Of a DNA stretch of 64,000 nucleotides, positions 22,860-33,508 are shown piece after piece. Location of the stretch: positions 8,355,716-8,419,715 of the forward strand of contig NC_087067.1 of assembly GCF_963678635.1 (NCBI RefSeq), in the 5' to 3' direction. The position numbers were made by a program, and so were the translations under genes. Below the pieces are notes generated by a model. It worked only from the letters and a program-made list of their open reading frames with translations, did no database searches and was not told the origin of the DNA. Positions within the stretch are counted from its first letter, which is position 1. Each line of letters opens with the position of its first letter. The DNA comes from Symsagittifera roscoffensis. Lineage: Eukaryota > Xenacoelomorpha > Acoela > Convolutidae.

Positions 22860-23200
22860 CTAAGATTTTAATAAATGGCTGAAAGAAAAGGCCAAAGGGC
22901 ATGAGAAATTATGTGCACTTAACTCTAAGGCAAAAAGTGCGTAATCAGTTAAGCCAAAAACAACCAAAGTTTTTGCAGCAAATAAAAAGGTATCTATTAA
23001 AGTACAGGAAAGGTCCAAGTTTCCATCGTGCGTTTTGTGCAAGGGAGTCATGCATTGTGGAAATGTGATTCAGAAACTTTGCTTTGCTTGCCTCAATGGC
23101 AACCATAGTTTCCGGCAGTGTTCTAGAGCAAAAAAATGCCCGAAGGCAGAGTGCGATAGCACACATAATGTCTTGCTCCACGGAGCTTAAAAATTATTTT
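22860..23200 (+). pseudogene. BEL/Pao Gag C-terminal fragment with zinc knuckle
   Basis: The frame reads DFNKWLKEKAKGHEKL, a Lys-rich linker, then FPSCVLCKG and CFACLNGNHSFRQC, the latter a C-x2-C-x4-H-x4-C zinc knuckle followed by more Cys residues. This arrangement is typical of the Gag-protease junction in BEL/Pao elements. It is interrupted by stops on both sides. Confidence 0.65.
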
Positions 23201-23819
23201 CTCGGAAGGAAAATTCGAATGTCTCAAATAAGGCGGGAGCACTTAAGTCCAAGGAAATTACAAACACTTCCACCCACGCCGCTGTTAGTAATTTGATGAT
23301 ATTGAATCGTCTAAAGGGTTGTTGCCAATTGCAAGACTTGGTGTGTCCTCGGATGTAACTAGTCTCCTGACGTTTGTTATTTGTGATAGTGCATTGACAC
23401 ACTCTTCGGTATTTTCGGCACTCATTAACCGTCTCAGCTTAGTAGGGGAGCCTGTTAATTTGTCAATTAATGTTTTCAATCCAACCATCGTTGTTGAGAC
23501 TCAGAGGGTCAAGTTTAGAGTTTCCTCCGAGCCGAATTAAAGTGGTTTCGTGTTCACTCTGTGTGCATATGTTCAAGACAATGATTGTCTTGGTTCAGAA
23601 CTAATCAATATTGCTAATTTGCAGAAAAAATATCCACAATTAGCACCATTTAAGCCCACTCAATAAACTTATGAGGACGTTAAAGTTATTATAGGACAAT
23701 ACTATTACCACACCGTTAGACCCATTGTTCCGTTCGCCTATCGATAGGTTGGGTCGTAGATGGTCCGTTGTCGCCGTCCGTTAGTTCTACTTCTTCGTGT
23801 TTCAATTGTTGTTGAAGAT

Positions 23820-24670
23820 TCCTCTTTGACTGATCAGATAAAATCCTGGTACGAGTTGGAATCTTATGGTGCTTTCAAACAAGTCGATGCCCGATCCGAT
23901 GCGGATAAACATGCTTTATCCATCCTTAATTCTGAAACCGTTCACAATGGCGAAAGATACATTGTGCCTATGCTTTGGATTGATAGTAATGTAAGTCTGC
24001 CAAAAAATATTGCTCTTCACTCGCCCAATTTAAAACATTGGAGCGAAGATTGAGTAAAGACCCAGAACTGCGCGAAAGATATGCAGACACAATTAGCGAG
24101 GACATTCGGAAAGGCTATGTCATTACTGTCGAACCGCATGATCCACGTAAGCTTTCCGATCGCGAGTGGTATCTTCCTCACCACCCCGTCGTAAATCCGA
24201 ACAAGTCGGGTAAGTGCGCCGAACCATTAATGTGGCTTCTAAATTTCAAGGCACATCCTTAAATAAGTCCTTATTGGTGGGTCCGGACCTGCTCCAAATT
24301 TCATTGCTTGTACTTTTGCGATTCCGTCAACACAAGTACGCCGTCTCCGTTTTTCGTTGCAGGAGGATACCACTTCCTATACCACTTAATATGTTCACAT
24401 ACCCTGAGGCCGCATCAGTCGTAAAAGAAAAACTTTACATGGACGATTACTTGGATTCGTTCGAGGACGTCACCCATGCAATTAAGATAAGCCGTGATTT
24501 GGTTTCGTTACTTAAGTTGGGGGGTTTTAACTTGACTAAATTTGTCAGCATTGCTAATGAAAATAATTTAGCAATGAACCCCGAGGTATGCGAAACACCT
24601 TCTTCGCTCGTCAAAGAAATATGTAACGGTGCTGGACAATCATCAGACGTCTTAAGTGGGACCAGGTGAA
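23820..24670 (+). pseudogene. BEL/Pao reverse transcriptase fragments
   Basis: The first part reads SLTDQIKSWYELESYG and, after a frame change, EWYLPHHPVVNPNKSGK, which is the highly conserved start of BEL/Pao reverse transcriptase. The frame then moves through GTSLNKSLLVGPDLLQ and reaches LYMDDYLDS, the catalytic YxDD motif in its BEL form, followed by a Leu-rich helix. The block between the two motifs (about 24300-24420) is damaged. At least three frame changes make it non-functional. Confidence 0.8.
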
Positions 24671-24799
24671 AGACATTGGCTGTTGGCAGAGGTGTGGATT
24701 TTTCTCTCAATACAGCAAAAACTCAACGAATCGTCTCCTCTGTGTTTGATCTTGTTGGGTTAGTAGCTCTATACACAGTTAGGGCCCGTCTTTTGCTTA

Positions 24800-25690
24800 A
24801 GATATTTGGATAATCAGTGGCCAAAGTTGGGATGAATTACCGGAAGACATCAGAAAGAAGTTTCTCGAATGGCACTCCGGTCTCCCACTCTTATGGCAAC
24901 TGTCTATTACCCGCTGTTAACTCTCAGAACCTGTCGATCAAATTGAGCTTCACATGTTCGGTGATAGCTCATACGCCGTTTTCTGTGCGGTTGGGTTTTG
25001 GCGTGCGCGACTCGAATTCGCACAAAACTCAATTATCCTTCATCTTCGGTAAAGCTCGCGTCGCGCCGACGAAAGCGCTATCTATACCTAAGATAGAGCT
25101 TCACGCTGCTCTGCTCGCCACACGACTGAAAGATGATATACTAAAAGAACTTACCGTTAACATTAATCATGTCTACATGTGAAAGATAGTACTACGGTTT
25201 TGCAGTGACTAAACTCCAATGACAAATTATCTTTATTCGTCGATAACCGTGTCGGCGAAATCCTCGAATCGACCATTATTGATTGGTGGCACCATATTTT
25301 GAGCGGCGATAATCCAGCTGATACCGGTACGCGGGGGATTTCTTCGGAAGCCCTCAAGGATAGCAGCTGGGTTCTTGGTCCGAGCATTCTCATGACTACT
25401 GATTGGCAGCTTGTACCCGACGAACGTGTGATCGATAAAATTCGTTTGAAGCCTCCTTCTTGTGATGTCGACTATTGCTGGGAGACATCATTTTCCTTCG
25501 TTGCCGATGTCATATCCATCAAACATCCCGAACACGGGTTCAATTGGGAAAGGTTCAGTTCCTTCACGACGTATAAAAGAATTGTCACGTTTATGTTGAG
25601 GATGCTGCCTTCACATAAGCGTTTTCGTGGCAAGGACTTACGGATCACCGACCCCATTGAACTTGATAATGGAGAAAACAAAACTAATTG
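24800..25690 (+). pseudogene. BEL/Pao RNase H and connection fragments
   Basis: An acidic GDSSYAVFCAVGFW motif (24968-25012) marks RNase H, followed by KARVAPTKALSIPKIELHAA, a signature stretch of BEL/Pao. Downstream the frame resumes with NPADTGTRG and the Trp-rich linker that leads to integrase. Frame changes and stops separate the pieces. Confidence 0.7.
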
Positions 25691-25799
25691 ACCTTGCTCA
25701 GATGGCATCCTTCCCCGTTGAGTTTAAAGCACTCACCTATTAAGAATAGTAGTAAAATTGCCACAGACTCTCCATTTATCGGTCCCGCTGGTATCATTT

Positions 25800-27091
25800 G
25801 TTCCACCAGCCGGATCGTTCGCTAGTGAATACCGAGCTAGATACTAAGCATTCAATATTACTCAACGCCCGTCATACCCTAGTTCGCTTGTTGGCCCGCA
25901 GCCTCCACCACAAGCACTTTCATCAAAGTTTAGACTACATGCATTCCGTTTTAAATATGAAATATGCACTTGAGTTGCGCCAACTACTTCGGTCTATCGA
26001 AAATCAATGTGTAACATGCCGTAAACGCAAAGCAAGTACCATCCAGCCAATTATGTCCGATTTACATGTCGAACGTCTCGGATATAAGCAACCGCCCTTT
26101 AATCATACGGGCGTGGAATACTTTCGACCGCTTTACGTTCCTGTTCGCAGAAGCACTGAATGGGGATTTCTTTAAAATGATGGGGATTTCTTTAAACTTG
26201 CCTCACCACCAGGGCTGTACACCTTGAGATTGCACCATCTCCGGACACTAGTTCTTGTGTCATGGGCATTGAACGGTTCATTGCGCGTCGTGGTACACCA
26301 AGCACGATCTAATCCGACACCGGCACGAACTTCGTTGGTGCGGAAAAGGAAATACTTGCCTGCATCGAGAACTGGAACGGCATGGCTCCGACAGTTTTTG
26401 CACACAAAGGTGTTGCTTTGAAATTTAACCCGCCAGGCGCACCCCATCATGGCGGCTCCTGGGAGCGCCTCGTCCGAAGCTTTACGATATATTAGGCAGT
26501 AGGCGAGTTAATGAAGAGGTGTTAGGCACAACACTTTGCTGCTTAGTTGAGCAGGCCTTGAATTCGAGGCCAATCACTCCCGTTAGTACCGATTCACGTG
26601 AGTTAGAAGCATTAACCCTAAACCACATTTTGCTTGGACACGCCACAAGCTTTCCTCCGCTTTTACCTGGGGAGCACTTCGCCCACACGAAAAGTTACGT
26701 GCGGGCGCAGTCGTACGCTAACGCTTTTTGGTCTTGTTGGCTTCGCGAATATGTTCCTCCACTGAATAAGCATGTCAAGTGGCACACTCAGTCTGAATTT
26801 ACTCTTAATACCCTCTCGCCTGAATCGTTAAGCTACATCATGCACAGGACGGTTGTGCTCGATCCGCCCTTGTTAAGACCGCAACGCATGAACTCACTCG
26901 ACCGGCCGTTAAGCTCGCTCCGATTCTTCCTTCAGGGGCGGAGGATGTTGCTACGCAAATGTAAGAAGGTGTATAATGCATATAAAGCCAAGCTCATATG
27001 GCCAGTTGGCCGTGCGGCCAAGAGACAACTCTCTCGCCGGTCAGCCGGGTTCCAGTCCCCCTTTCGGAGACCTCAAAACAAGAAGACCTGA
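25800..27091 (+). pseudogene. BEL/Pao integrase fragments
   Basis: The zinc-binding N-terminus is visible as paired His (HHKHFHQSLDYM) and CVTCRKRK. The core follows in another frame: RRGTPSTI, then a stop before SDTGTNFVGAEKE, and PPGAPHHGGSWERLVRSF holding the catalytic Glu. The last open segment (26519-27091) is the C-terminal region with EQALNSRPITPVSTD. A tandem duplication of about 20 bases at 26157-26196 (GGGGATTTCTTTAAA twice) adds to the damage. Confidence 0.75.
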
Positions 27092-27100
27092 AGGGCTATA

Positions 27101-27989
27101 GCCCCATTTGACCGTTTTTAACTGTTTTTGGTTCTAATTCGGTTCAGCCTTGATTAAAGCTGCCCGTCAAAAAAAGCAATTTGTCTCCAGGACATTATTA
27201 CCGGTTCTTGTGGCCAGCTTGCTCCGATGTGTACCGTTTTCGGGGCAGTTTATTGATGTCTTATGATGTTATGTTCAACAGAAAACTTGATAATTTATGG
27301 ATATTCAGAGAGTTTATTCGCCGATAAATGCTTTCCTTAGTTCAAACATTTGATTTCATCTTATTTACGGAGATTGAAAGCGCATAGAACTTTTAAAAAA
27401 TCAAACTTCAAACGGCAAAAAAAAATTGAGCGTGAACAAAAACTTTTGAACAAAAGTTCCAACAAAAACAAAAATTTTTTGCGCGTTAGATTTTTTCAGA
27501 ACAAAAAAAATCATCGACTGAAATTGAGAAAACGAGAAAATCGAACGCCCGGCAAAACAAATAGAACAAAAAAAACTATCACACCAAAGAGCTTCAGGCG
27601 CTAGATAGCGGTTACGATGAGTATCAATCTGGTCAAACGGAAGCGGAACCGGCGTCCATTTGAAGGCTAGACGAAAAGCAAAAGGCTTTAAAAAAGAGCT
27701 TCAAAAAGATAACTTAAAGTTGTTCGATGGAATGCACACACTGCTTTCTATTCAAGCTCAAATTTATGATGTTGCAGTTTATTTAAGAAAGGAAATTTTT
27801 TTTAAACAAATGACAAATTGGCATCTGACAATTCTGCCCCTTGCAGGTACTTGTAAATAGTGAAAAAAATACCTCTTTAATGTTTAGCACCAAAGTATCA
27901 CAGATCAACCATTCAATGCTGATTTGCATTCCACATGCTAGCCAGATTCTATTCATCTTGGAAAATTGCACAAAGATAAGGGTCAACAT
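27101..27989. other. Intergenic DNA, no supported gene
   Basis: An open frame at 27350-27604 encodes an extremely Lys/Arg/Asn-rich 84-residue peptide and is probably chance. The start of the stretch may include the 3' end of the BEL/Pao relic, but no LTR was recognised. Confidence 0.5.
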
Positions 27990-28829
27990 TTAATCAATCA
28001 CAGTATATGGTAGCACAAAAAGCGGTTCTGAAGGTGATCCACGTTCAACAACTTCGTCCCATTCCTTGAAGACTCCGCCGCAACTCAAGGTTCCTAAAAT
28101 GCCCTCTTCTGAAGTGGTAGTAGAAGCTGGTCCCCTGGTTACTGCTTGGTCCTTTAAAAGGATTGGTTCCGTTTTCAAATCATGATCAAGACTTTCTTGA
28201 GATACGGTGGTTGTGCTTACTGGCTTTTCTGATGGGTTTTCTTGATCATGATGGCTGTTGAAACTTTTGGAGCAAACTTCATCTTCTTTATGATTGGAAG
28301 CGTGCTTGGAACCATTGGCAGCTATCAGTTCAGACGATGGATTTTCGCATTTAGCGATGTGCTCGTCAAATGACGTACAAGAGCATACTGTTTGCTCGGA
28401 CTTCAGTCCATTTTGGTATTTAGCAGGTAATTGTGAAAGAAGAGCGGGCGAGGCAGTATAATCGGATGCAGGTGAGCAAGAATTAGAATGGCTAGGCGTG
28501 ATAATGATCCGGTTAATGGCGGCAGCATTCGCCAATTTACCTCTAGGAGAGTCGGAGTTAGCTTTGACACTACCGAGATTTATGACACGCTGCCATTTCT
28601 TGACAAGTTCTTTAGCTCTTTTTGATAACGATGAATCTGCTGTTTTTTTCCGAACCTCATTAACAAACTTACCAATTCTCGTTTGCTCTAACTCCGCCTG
28701 AGTCATAGGATATATCTCCAATAAGCCAAGAATTTCGTTCAGTCGTTCCTGGTCTACGACGTTAAAATTCTTGTCAACTGCGCTGATAAGCATCTTTTTG
28801 ATTGCAAAAATGTCACCTGCACATTGCAT
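27990..28829 (-). CDS. MED26: Mediator complex subunit 26-like protein
   Basis: This is an intron-free frame of 279 residues. Residues about 5-90 form a TFIIS N-terminal (LW) domain: four helices with LEIYPMTQAELEQTRIGKF, FVNEVRKKT and KRAKELVKKWQ, which closely follow the MED26 consensus. MED26 joins the Mediator complex and recruits elongation factors to RNA polymerase II through this domain. The middle is Ser/Thr-rich and disordered. The C-terminus FVLPYTVID resembles the LPYVxLD-type tail by which MED26 docks in Mediator, and FKEWDEVVERG precedes it. Human MED26 is about twice as long, the difference lying in the disordered middle. TFIIS and Elongin A share the LW domain, but the C-terminal tail favours MED26. 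Confidence 0.85.
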   Translation of the reverse strand: MQCAGDIFAIKKMLISAVDKNFNVVDQERLNEILGLLEIYPMTQAELEQTRIGKFVNEVRKKTADSSLSKRAKELVKKWQRVINLGSVKANSDSPRGKLANAAAINRIIITPSHSNSCSPASDYTASPALLSQLPAKYQNGLKSEQTVCSCTSFDEHIAKCENPSSELIAANGSKHASNHKEDEVCSKSFNSHHDQENPSEKPVSTTTVSQESLDHDLKTEPILLKDQAVTRGPASTTTSEEGILGTLSCGGVFKEWDEVVERGSPSEPLFVLPYTVID

Positions 28830-28997
28830 CTATGTTTGGTTTGATTTATGATTTTGCAAAACTCATTACTTTTAGCAATCCGCTAGAAAGCAACTACTCT
28901 ATCGGTAAAACTCTAGGTCATTCAATCTAAAAATGATGAGTTAGGACGTTGTCAGTTATAACCCCTGGTGAAAAAATCACATTTACAAAATCTTCAT

Positions 28998-29060
28998 TGC
29001 AGAGGTAAAGCAGAGCTTCGCGCCACGTGCAAAACAACGGAAGCAAAACAAAACAGTAGA
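28998..29060 (-). repeat. Short SINE-tail fragment
   Basis: The sequence TGCAGAGGTAAAGCAGAGCTTC followed by a GCCACGTGCAAAACAAC block resembles the distal end of the SINE copies at 12.4 and 30.2 kb and the intronic fragment at 4.75 kb. Confidence 0.35.
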
Positions 29061-29519
29061 CAGCAAAGTAGTTAAGAGTGAAAAAAACAAGATCTACAAC
29101 AAAAGCATGTCAAGAAAGAAAACTGGTGATATAGTACAATAGGTGGTAGGTTAAATTCCAATAGCTGGATTGCTTTTTGCTATGCTTCGTACATTATTTA
29201 TAATTTATTTCAAAAGCCAAATTTTTTGTCGAAAGAAGTGTAAAATTTGAATGCTTGAATAGAATTTCATTTGGCAGAGAAATGTATTTACAAAAACTAT
29301 CTTAGTAGTAGTACAACTGATTGAAAATGAAATGACTATGTTATGCATTATAGTTCTGAAATTTAATACATGCACTATACTCAAAATTACCACCTATTGT
29401 AACATATCACCAGAAAACTTTGTTTTGCTTCTACTAGTATCCTTCAGATATTTTCAATTATTTGTTTTTAGGACTTTTCCGAATAACTTTGAAAATGCAC
29501 GAGTAATTGATCTAAAAGT

Positions 29520-30220
29520 CCATGACAAATGTGCAAACGCCTGTTCAGGCAGTACCAAAAATAAGGAAATAATTGTTAAGATTATACATAAATCTATGGA
29601 GAAAAAGAGCTGCGAACATCGATAATCTTGACCAAAAAACTGTGTAAAGTGGGACCAAAAAACTGTGTAAAGTTGTCAAGGTTAAAATGACATGTAAAAA
29701 ATAATGGAACTCAGAAGATTGGAAAACTCGTTCAGCAAAAACTTGGGAAGTTTTAGACGAAAACGGAGAAAAACCATCGGCCAACTTTCATAATAGTAAC
29801 TTTGGGCAAATCTGTAGGCAATCCTTATCAACACCCTGCTTTGAAAAAACTCTAAAGTTTGTTAAAAAAATTGTGATCATGATGACTCTGATTTTGTAAA
29901 ACCAAATAAAACTCAAGGACTACTTCGACGACTGAAAATTAATTACTTCAAATTATTATTACAAAACTTGTTATTTCCTAACCGGAGCGGAGCACTTAAA
30001 CAAGAGGTAGACAAGGAAATTCTTAGTGGCGACAGAGATGGGATTTAAGAGATGAGATTTGAGATGGATGAGAAAAACTGAATACCACAAAATAACAATG
30101 ACAATTGAGCAAATGCCTGTTCAGGCAGTACCAAAAATCAGTATAAAATTGTCACGAACATACTGACAGGTATAAATAAAAAAAAAACTGAGAAGATCAA
30201 TAATCTTGCTCAACAACTGT
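29520..30220. repeat. Pair of diverged direct repeats containing CCTGTTCAGGCAGTACC
   Basis: The string CCTGTTCAGGCAGTACCAAA occurs at about 29550 and 30115, and both copies are followed within about 100 bases by ATAATCTTG. A second pair with TAACCGGAGC occurs at about 29979 and 31092. Between them 29631-29676 is a 22-base tandem duplication of GACCAAAAAACTGTGTAAAGT. The pattern suggests a decayed repeat family arranged in tandem. Confidence 0.5.
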
Positions 30221-30425
30221 TCACACAGAGGGGAAGCTGCGCTTTGCAAACACTTGCGAGAACACGACCAAAAAGCAGCTCCATCAATTGAAATGAAACA
30301 AGGGAAATAAGCCTCGAATTAGCAAAAACTTGGCTACGTGTAGGATTGGAATCTCCGATCTACTGCAATCAAGAGATTTTGAGTCTCACGGACTATCCAC
30401 TCAGCCACACAAGCTTAACAACCGA
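30217..30425 (-). mobile_element. tRNA-derived SINE, copy B
   Basis: On the minus strand the head reads TGTGGCTGAGTGGATAG (A box) and, about 60 bases later, GAGATTCCAATCC (B box). The body then contains ACGTAGCCAAG and GAGCTGCTTTTTGGTC and ends in a CAAAGCGCAGCTTCCCCTCTG segment. The order and spacing of these blocks match copy A at 12.4 kb, though the two are clearly diverged. Confidence 0.6.
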
Positions 30426-30429
30426 TAAA

Positions 30430-32587
30430 CACTGGTCACGAATAAAGCAGCTACATATGCTAATAACTTGCTAATTCGATTCAGCAAAAATGGCACCATA
30501 TACATAGAGACTCAATTTTGCATGTAACAAATTGGGATATAACAAATTGGAGTATAACAAACTGAAGGCATCCACACTAACTTAGCATGTAAAAAATCGC
30601 AGAGCATAAAGCCATAAGTTAGAAAATTTCTGAAATGGAGTTTTCATTATTGTTACATTGTTTGAAACAAATCACTTTTTTCGGTTCATTTGATGAAGTA
30701 AAAATGCTGTGTTAACTTATCACTATTCGAATGTGAAAGCAAACGCTATCAAAAAAACTGTAAAGGTGCCCCAAAAAGGTCACCAATATTTGCAACTTAG
30801 GTTGAAAAATGAGAAGGTTCGTACTAATACACTAGCTTCGCAAAAGGAAAAATTTACGAAATTTAAGACGTAAAGGGGAGAACCCGGGATTTTCATACGA
30901 TTTTTAAATTCAAGCAAAGTTGTTGGCACTCCTAATAAAAAATTCTGCATTGAAAAACTCTAACCTTTGTAATAATTTGATTTAACACTGTCTTTGCTAA
31001 AATCATAAAAATATTTGGCACTACTTTTCGACTTCTGAAATTTTGTAAAAACCAATTCAGTTCAAAATTACAAAAAATGGTAGTTTCTAACCGGAGCACG
31101 TGAACCGAATGAGCAATTCAAGGAAAGTCAGAAGTTTTGTGATGAAAATTCCTGAGTTATTTTTTTTTTGCATTCTAATGATGTAACAGATCTTAAATCG
31201 AAAAACTGATGTTCAACTTAGTTTTCGCGCTGTTTGAAAGTTTTTTTAATTTTGAAACCTGTAAAACTTATATCATTACTATTAGAAAATGCTTCAATTA
31301 TTAGGTCTGAAATATTACCATTCAAAACCAAGTAGAAACCTTGTAGTTTAAAAAATCAAGAATTAATAACCGTCTTCAATTGTCTCTAAACGTGTTGCAA
31401 AGCATACCGTTTTTTCGAAGTTTAGATGTAAAATGAGTTTTTTCTTTTATTAGGAAACCTATTAGGACTCTCATGCAGTGAAACTTCAAACACGTGAAAT
31501 GTTGTTGAAATTTCTGACGAAAATTCTTGAGTACAATTCGGAAAATAAGCCGATAAAAACCAGAAGACAAATGATAGTCCGATAATAAACTTTTTGCTAT
31601 TGAACTTTCGATAATAAACTTTGATAAGCATGGACGTTACGTACATAGAATACAGGCAAAACAGTGAATTCCCGTAAATCCCAATATTAATAGCTCCCAA
31701 AATAAAAAATCAGTGGCATAAGTCCCAAAATGTATCTTCTTGAATTCTGGTTGGTTGAAATTTGAGCCGACGAATTTATGGATTACTCGTTTATTGTTCA
31801 CCCAGCATAAACTCAAGCTGCAGAATAGTGACCACGTAGTGACCAACGTGTTGCGAGCTTGCCACCAAAGGGTAGGACTCTTAACGGAATTTAGAGCGCG
31901 CTCACTGGCTACCTTAAACCGAAACTCGGCTAATTTAGTCTTTTGACCAATTGAAAAGATTTGGAACTTATGCGACTGCTTTTTTGTGGGACCTATGGGA
32001 CTGATTTTTCATTTTTGGACCTATGAGTACGCACCAGTAAAACAAATTACATGAAAATAGATGAAGCAAAATGGCTGAGCAGTCCAGCAGAAAAGCCCTG
32101 TGAGCAAACGGGGAAAACATTAGAGAAACTGCAAAAAAAAGAATTAAAACAGTACCAGGCTGCAATACTTTGGAAAACAACTGCATTTTCGGGTTAAGCT
32201 TTTTGCTATTAGCAAAAGTAGTAACCTCAAAACGAAAAGTACCAGACCGCAAATTACGACTTCATTTATGCTGATAACTTTATTTATTAGGGAAAAAGAA
32301 TAATTTTGAAATATTTCCTTCAATTAGAATGTCCTAGGTGACAATAAAAAAAAGTGGCATAAGTGCTTCAAAGTTGTCGAATATCCAAGTTTTACCAGAA
32401 AAGTTATAACATGGACCTTCTACCAAACTCGATAAACAAATTTGATTGGCAGATGTAATGACACCTTTTAGCCTGGTTAAAGACAATGATTTCACGGTTT
32501 CTCAGCGACGTATTGTTTAATCTAACCGCTTCATTTTCAAATTTTCCACTAGCAAAAAGACCTATCCCCGGGGAAAAAGTATCTATG
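30430..32587. other. AT-rich intergenic DNA before the giant Gypsy element
   Basis: No convincing coding sequence is present; frames at 31376-31846 and 31968-32252 on the minus strand are Phe/Leu-rich and look like chance. Part of it (about 30905-31150) is a diverged copy of sequence at 29820-30040. Confidence 0.5.
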
Positions 32588-33145
32588 TGTGCCAGTCGGT
32601 CATGTTCGGAAGTTTGACCTTGAGAGAAGCAAAAAACACTTGATTTTGGAGTGAAATTTTATTTTTCAAAATTTCGAATGGAACCTGTCATTCACGATTT
32701 TCTCGCGATAACTGAAAATCAGAAAAGAGAAGTCAGAACGATCGAGTGACAATCAATGGAAAGTTGCTAGAAAAATCAGTGGGAAATTGCTATTCGCAAT
32801 TTCAGTAGCAATAATAATCGAGAGTAGAGCTGTCCCATCTGAAACAGAGACGAGCGCATTCCCACGAACTGGATTGTTGTGACTGGAGTACTATTATTAA
32901 CTGGACCAGAGTGAACCTTCGGTGGAAAGGTGGACAGCTGGAGTGTCCCAATGGTTCACGAGAACTTACAGTCTAGAGTACAAACTTGTTCTTGTTGTTA
33001 AAACTGACAAACATTGAACTCATTTTAGTTACTTCATTAATTCTTGAGTTGCTCACCGACTTATTTACTTCCTGGTTCTTGAGCGTGCTACAATGTGAGT
33101 ACTAATTTAAATTCCTAGAGTGTGTTTTATAATTGTTATGTTGAG

Positions 33146-33151
33146 GTAAGG
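33146..33151 (+). promoter_or_regulatory. Candidate splice donor in the 5' LTR
   Basis: TTGAG/GTAAGG fits the animal donor consensus well, with GT at 33146-33147. If transcription starts upstream of it in the LTR, it could be joined to the acceptor-like sites before ORF1 or ORF3. The identical site exists in the 3' LTR. Confidence 0.35.
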
Positions 33152-33198
33152 CGAGTTTTAGGTTGATCCATCTGAAATGGATCAAAGTTCCACTGTCT

Positions 33199-33204
33199 AA
33201 TAAA
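33199..33204 (+). terminator. AATAAA in 5' LTR (copy of the 3' LTR polyadenylation signal)
   Basis: The hexamer lies 611 bases into the LTR, about 50 bases after the donor-like site. In this copy it would have to be skipped by full-length transcripts if the start site is upstream. Confidence 0.45.
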
Positions 33205-33508
33205 AAGTAACTTAACGGATCGTTCCAACCCGGTTTTTAACGGCGTTCATGTATTTTGGGTATCTAGAGACCTGAGTATGGGGACGTTATTAATTCTAGA
33301 GTGGGGGGATATTTTAGTAGTAGCCTTTAAGCTGTAACGGGTCGTACCTCAAATCGCACGGACAAGGGGGGTCAGCATTTGGCTTTTAAGAGAGGATTTT
33401 GGGAAAATTTTACTAGAGCTTGAGTGGTGGTACAAGGTACAGTGAATCAAGAAGTCCCCATAACGAAGAGGAAAGAAGTCCCACCACCCAGACACTTGTC
33501 AACAGTCT

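Larger units (their letters stand above)
22800..27100 (+). mobile_element. Decayed BEL/Pao LTR retrotransposon (internal region)
   Basis: Gag zinc knuckle, reverse transcriptase, RNase H and integrase segments of BEL/Pao type occur in the canonical order on the plus strand, separated by many stops and frame changes. I could not find flanking LTRs, so the outer limits are approximate. The element is an old relic and no frame could give a complete polyprotein. Confidence 0.8.
32588..33346 (+). repeat. 5' LTR (759 bp)
   Basis: It begins TGTGCCAGTCGGTCATG and ends GCTGTAACGGGTCGTA. The exact limits are where identity with the 3' copy starts and stops. The element starts with the usual TG but ends in TA instead of the usual CA. 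The LTR contains a strong splice-donor-like TTGAG/GTAAGG and, about 50 bases later, an AATAAA. Confidence 0.93.

Noticed and set aside
23760-27091. BEL/Pao fragments as separate host genes
   Set aside because: Each piece matches a stage of one retrotransposon polyprotein in order, and stops separate them.
27350-27604. Basic 84-residue ORF as a gene
   Set aside because: It is almost entirely Lys, Arg and Asn from A-rich DNA, with no motif and no supporting context.
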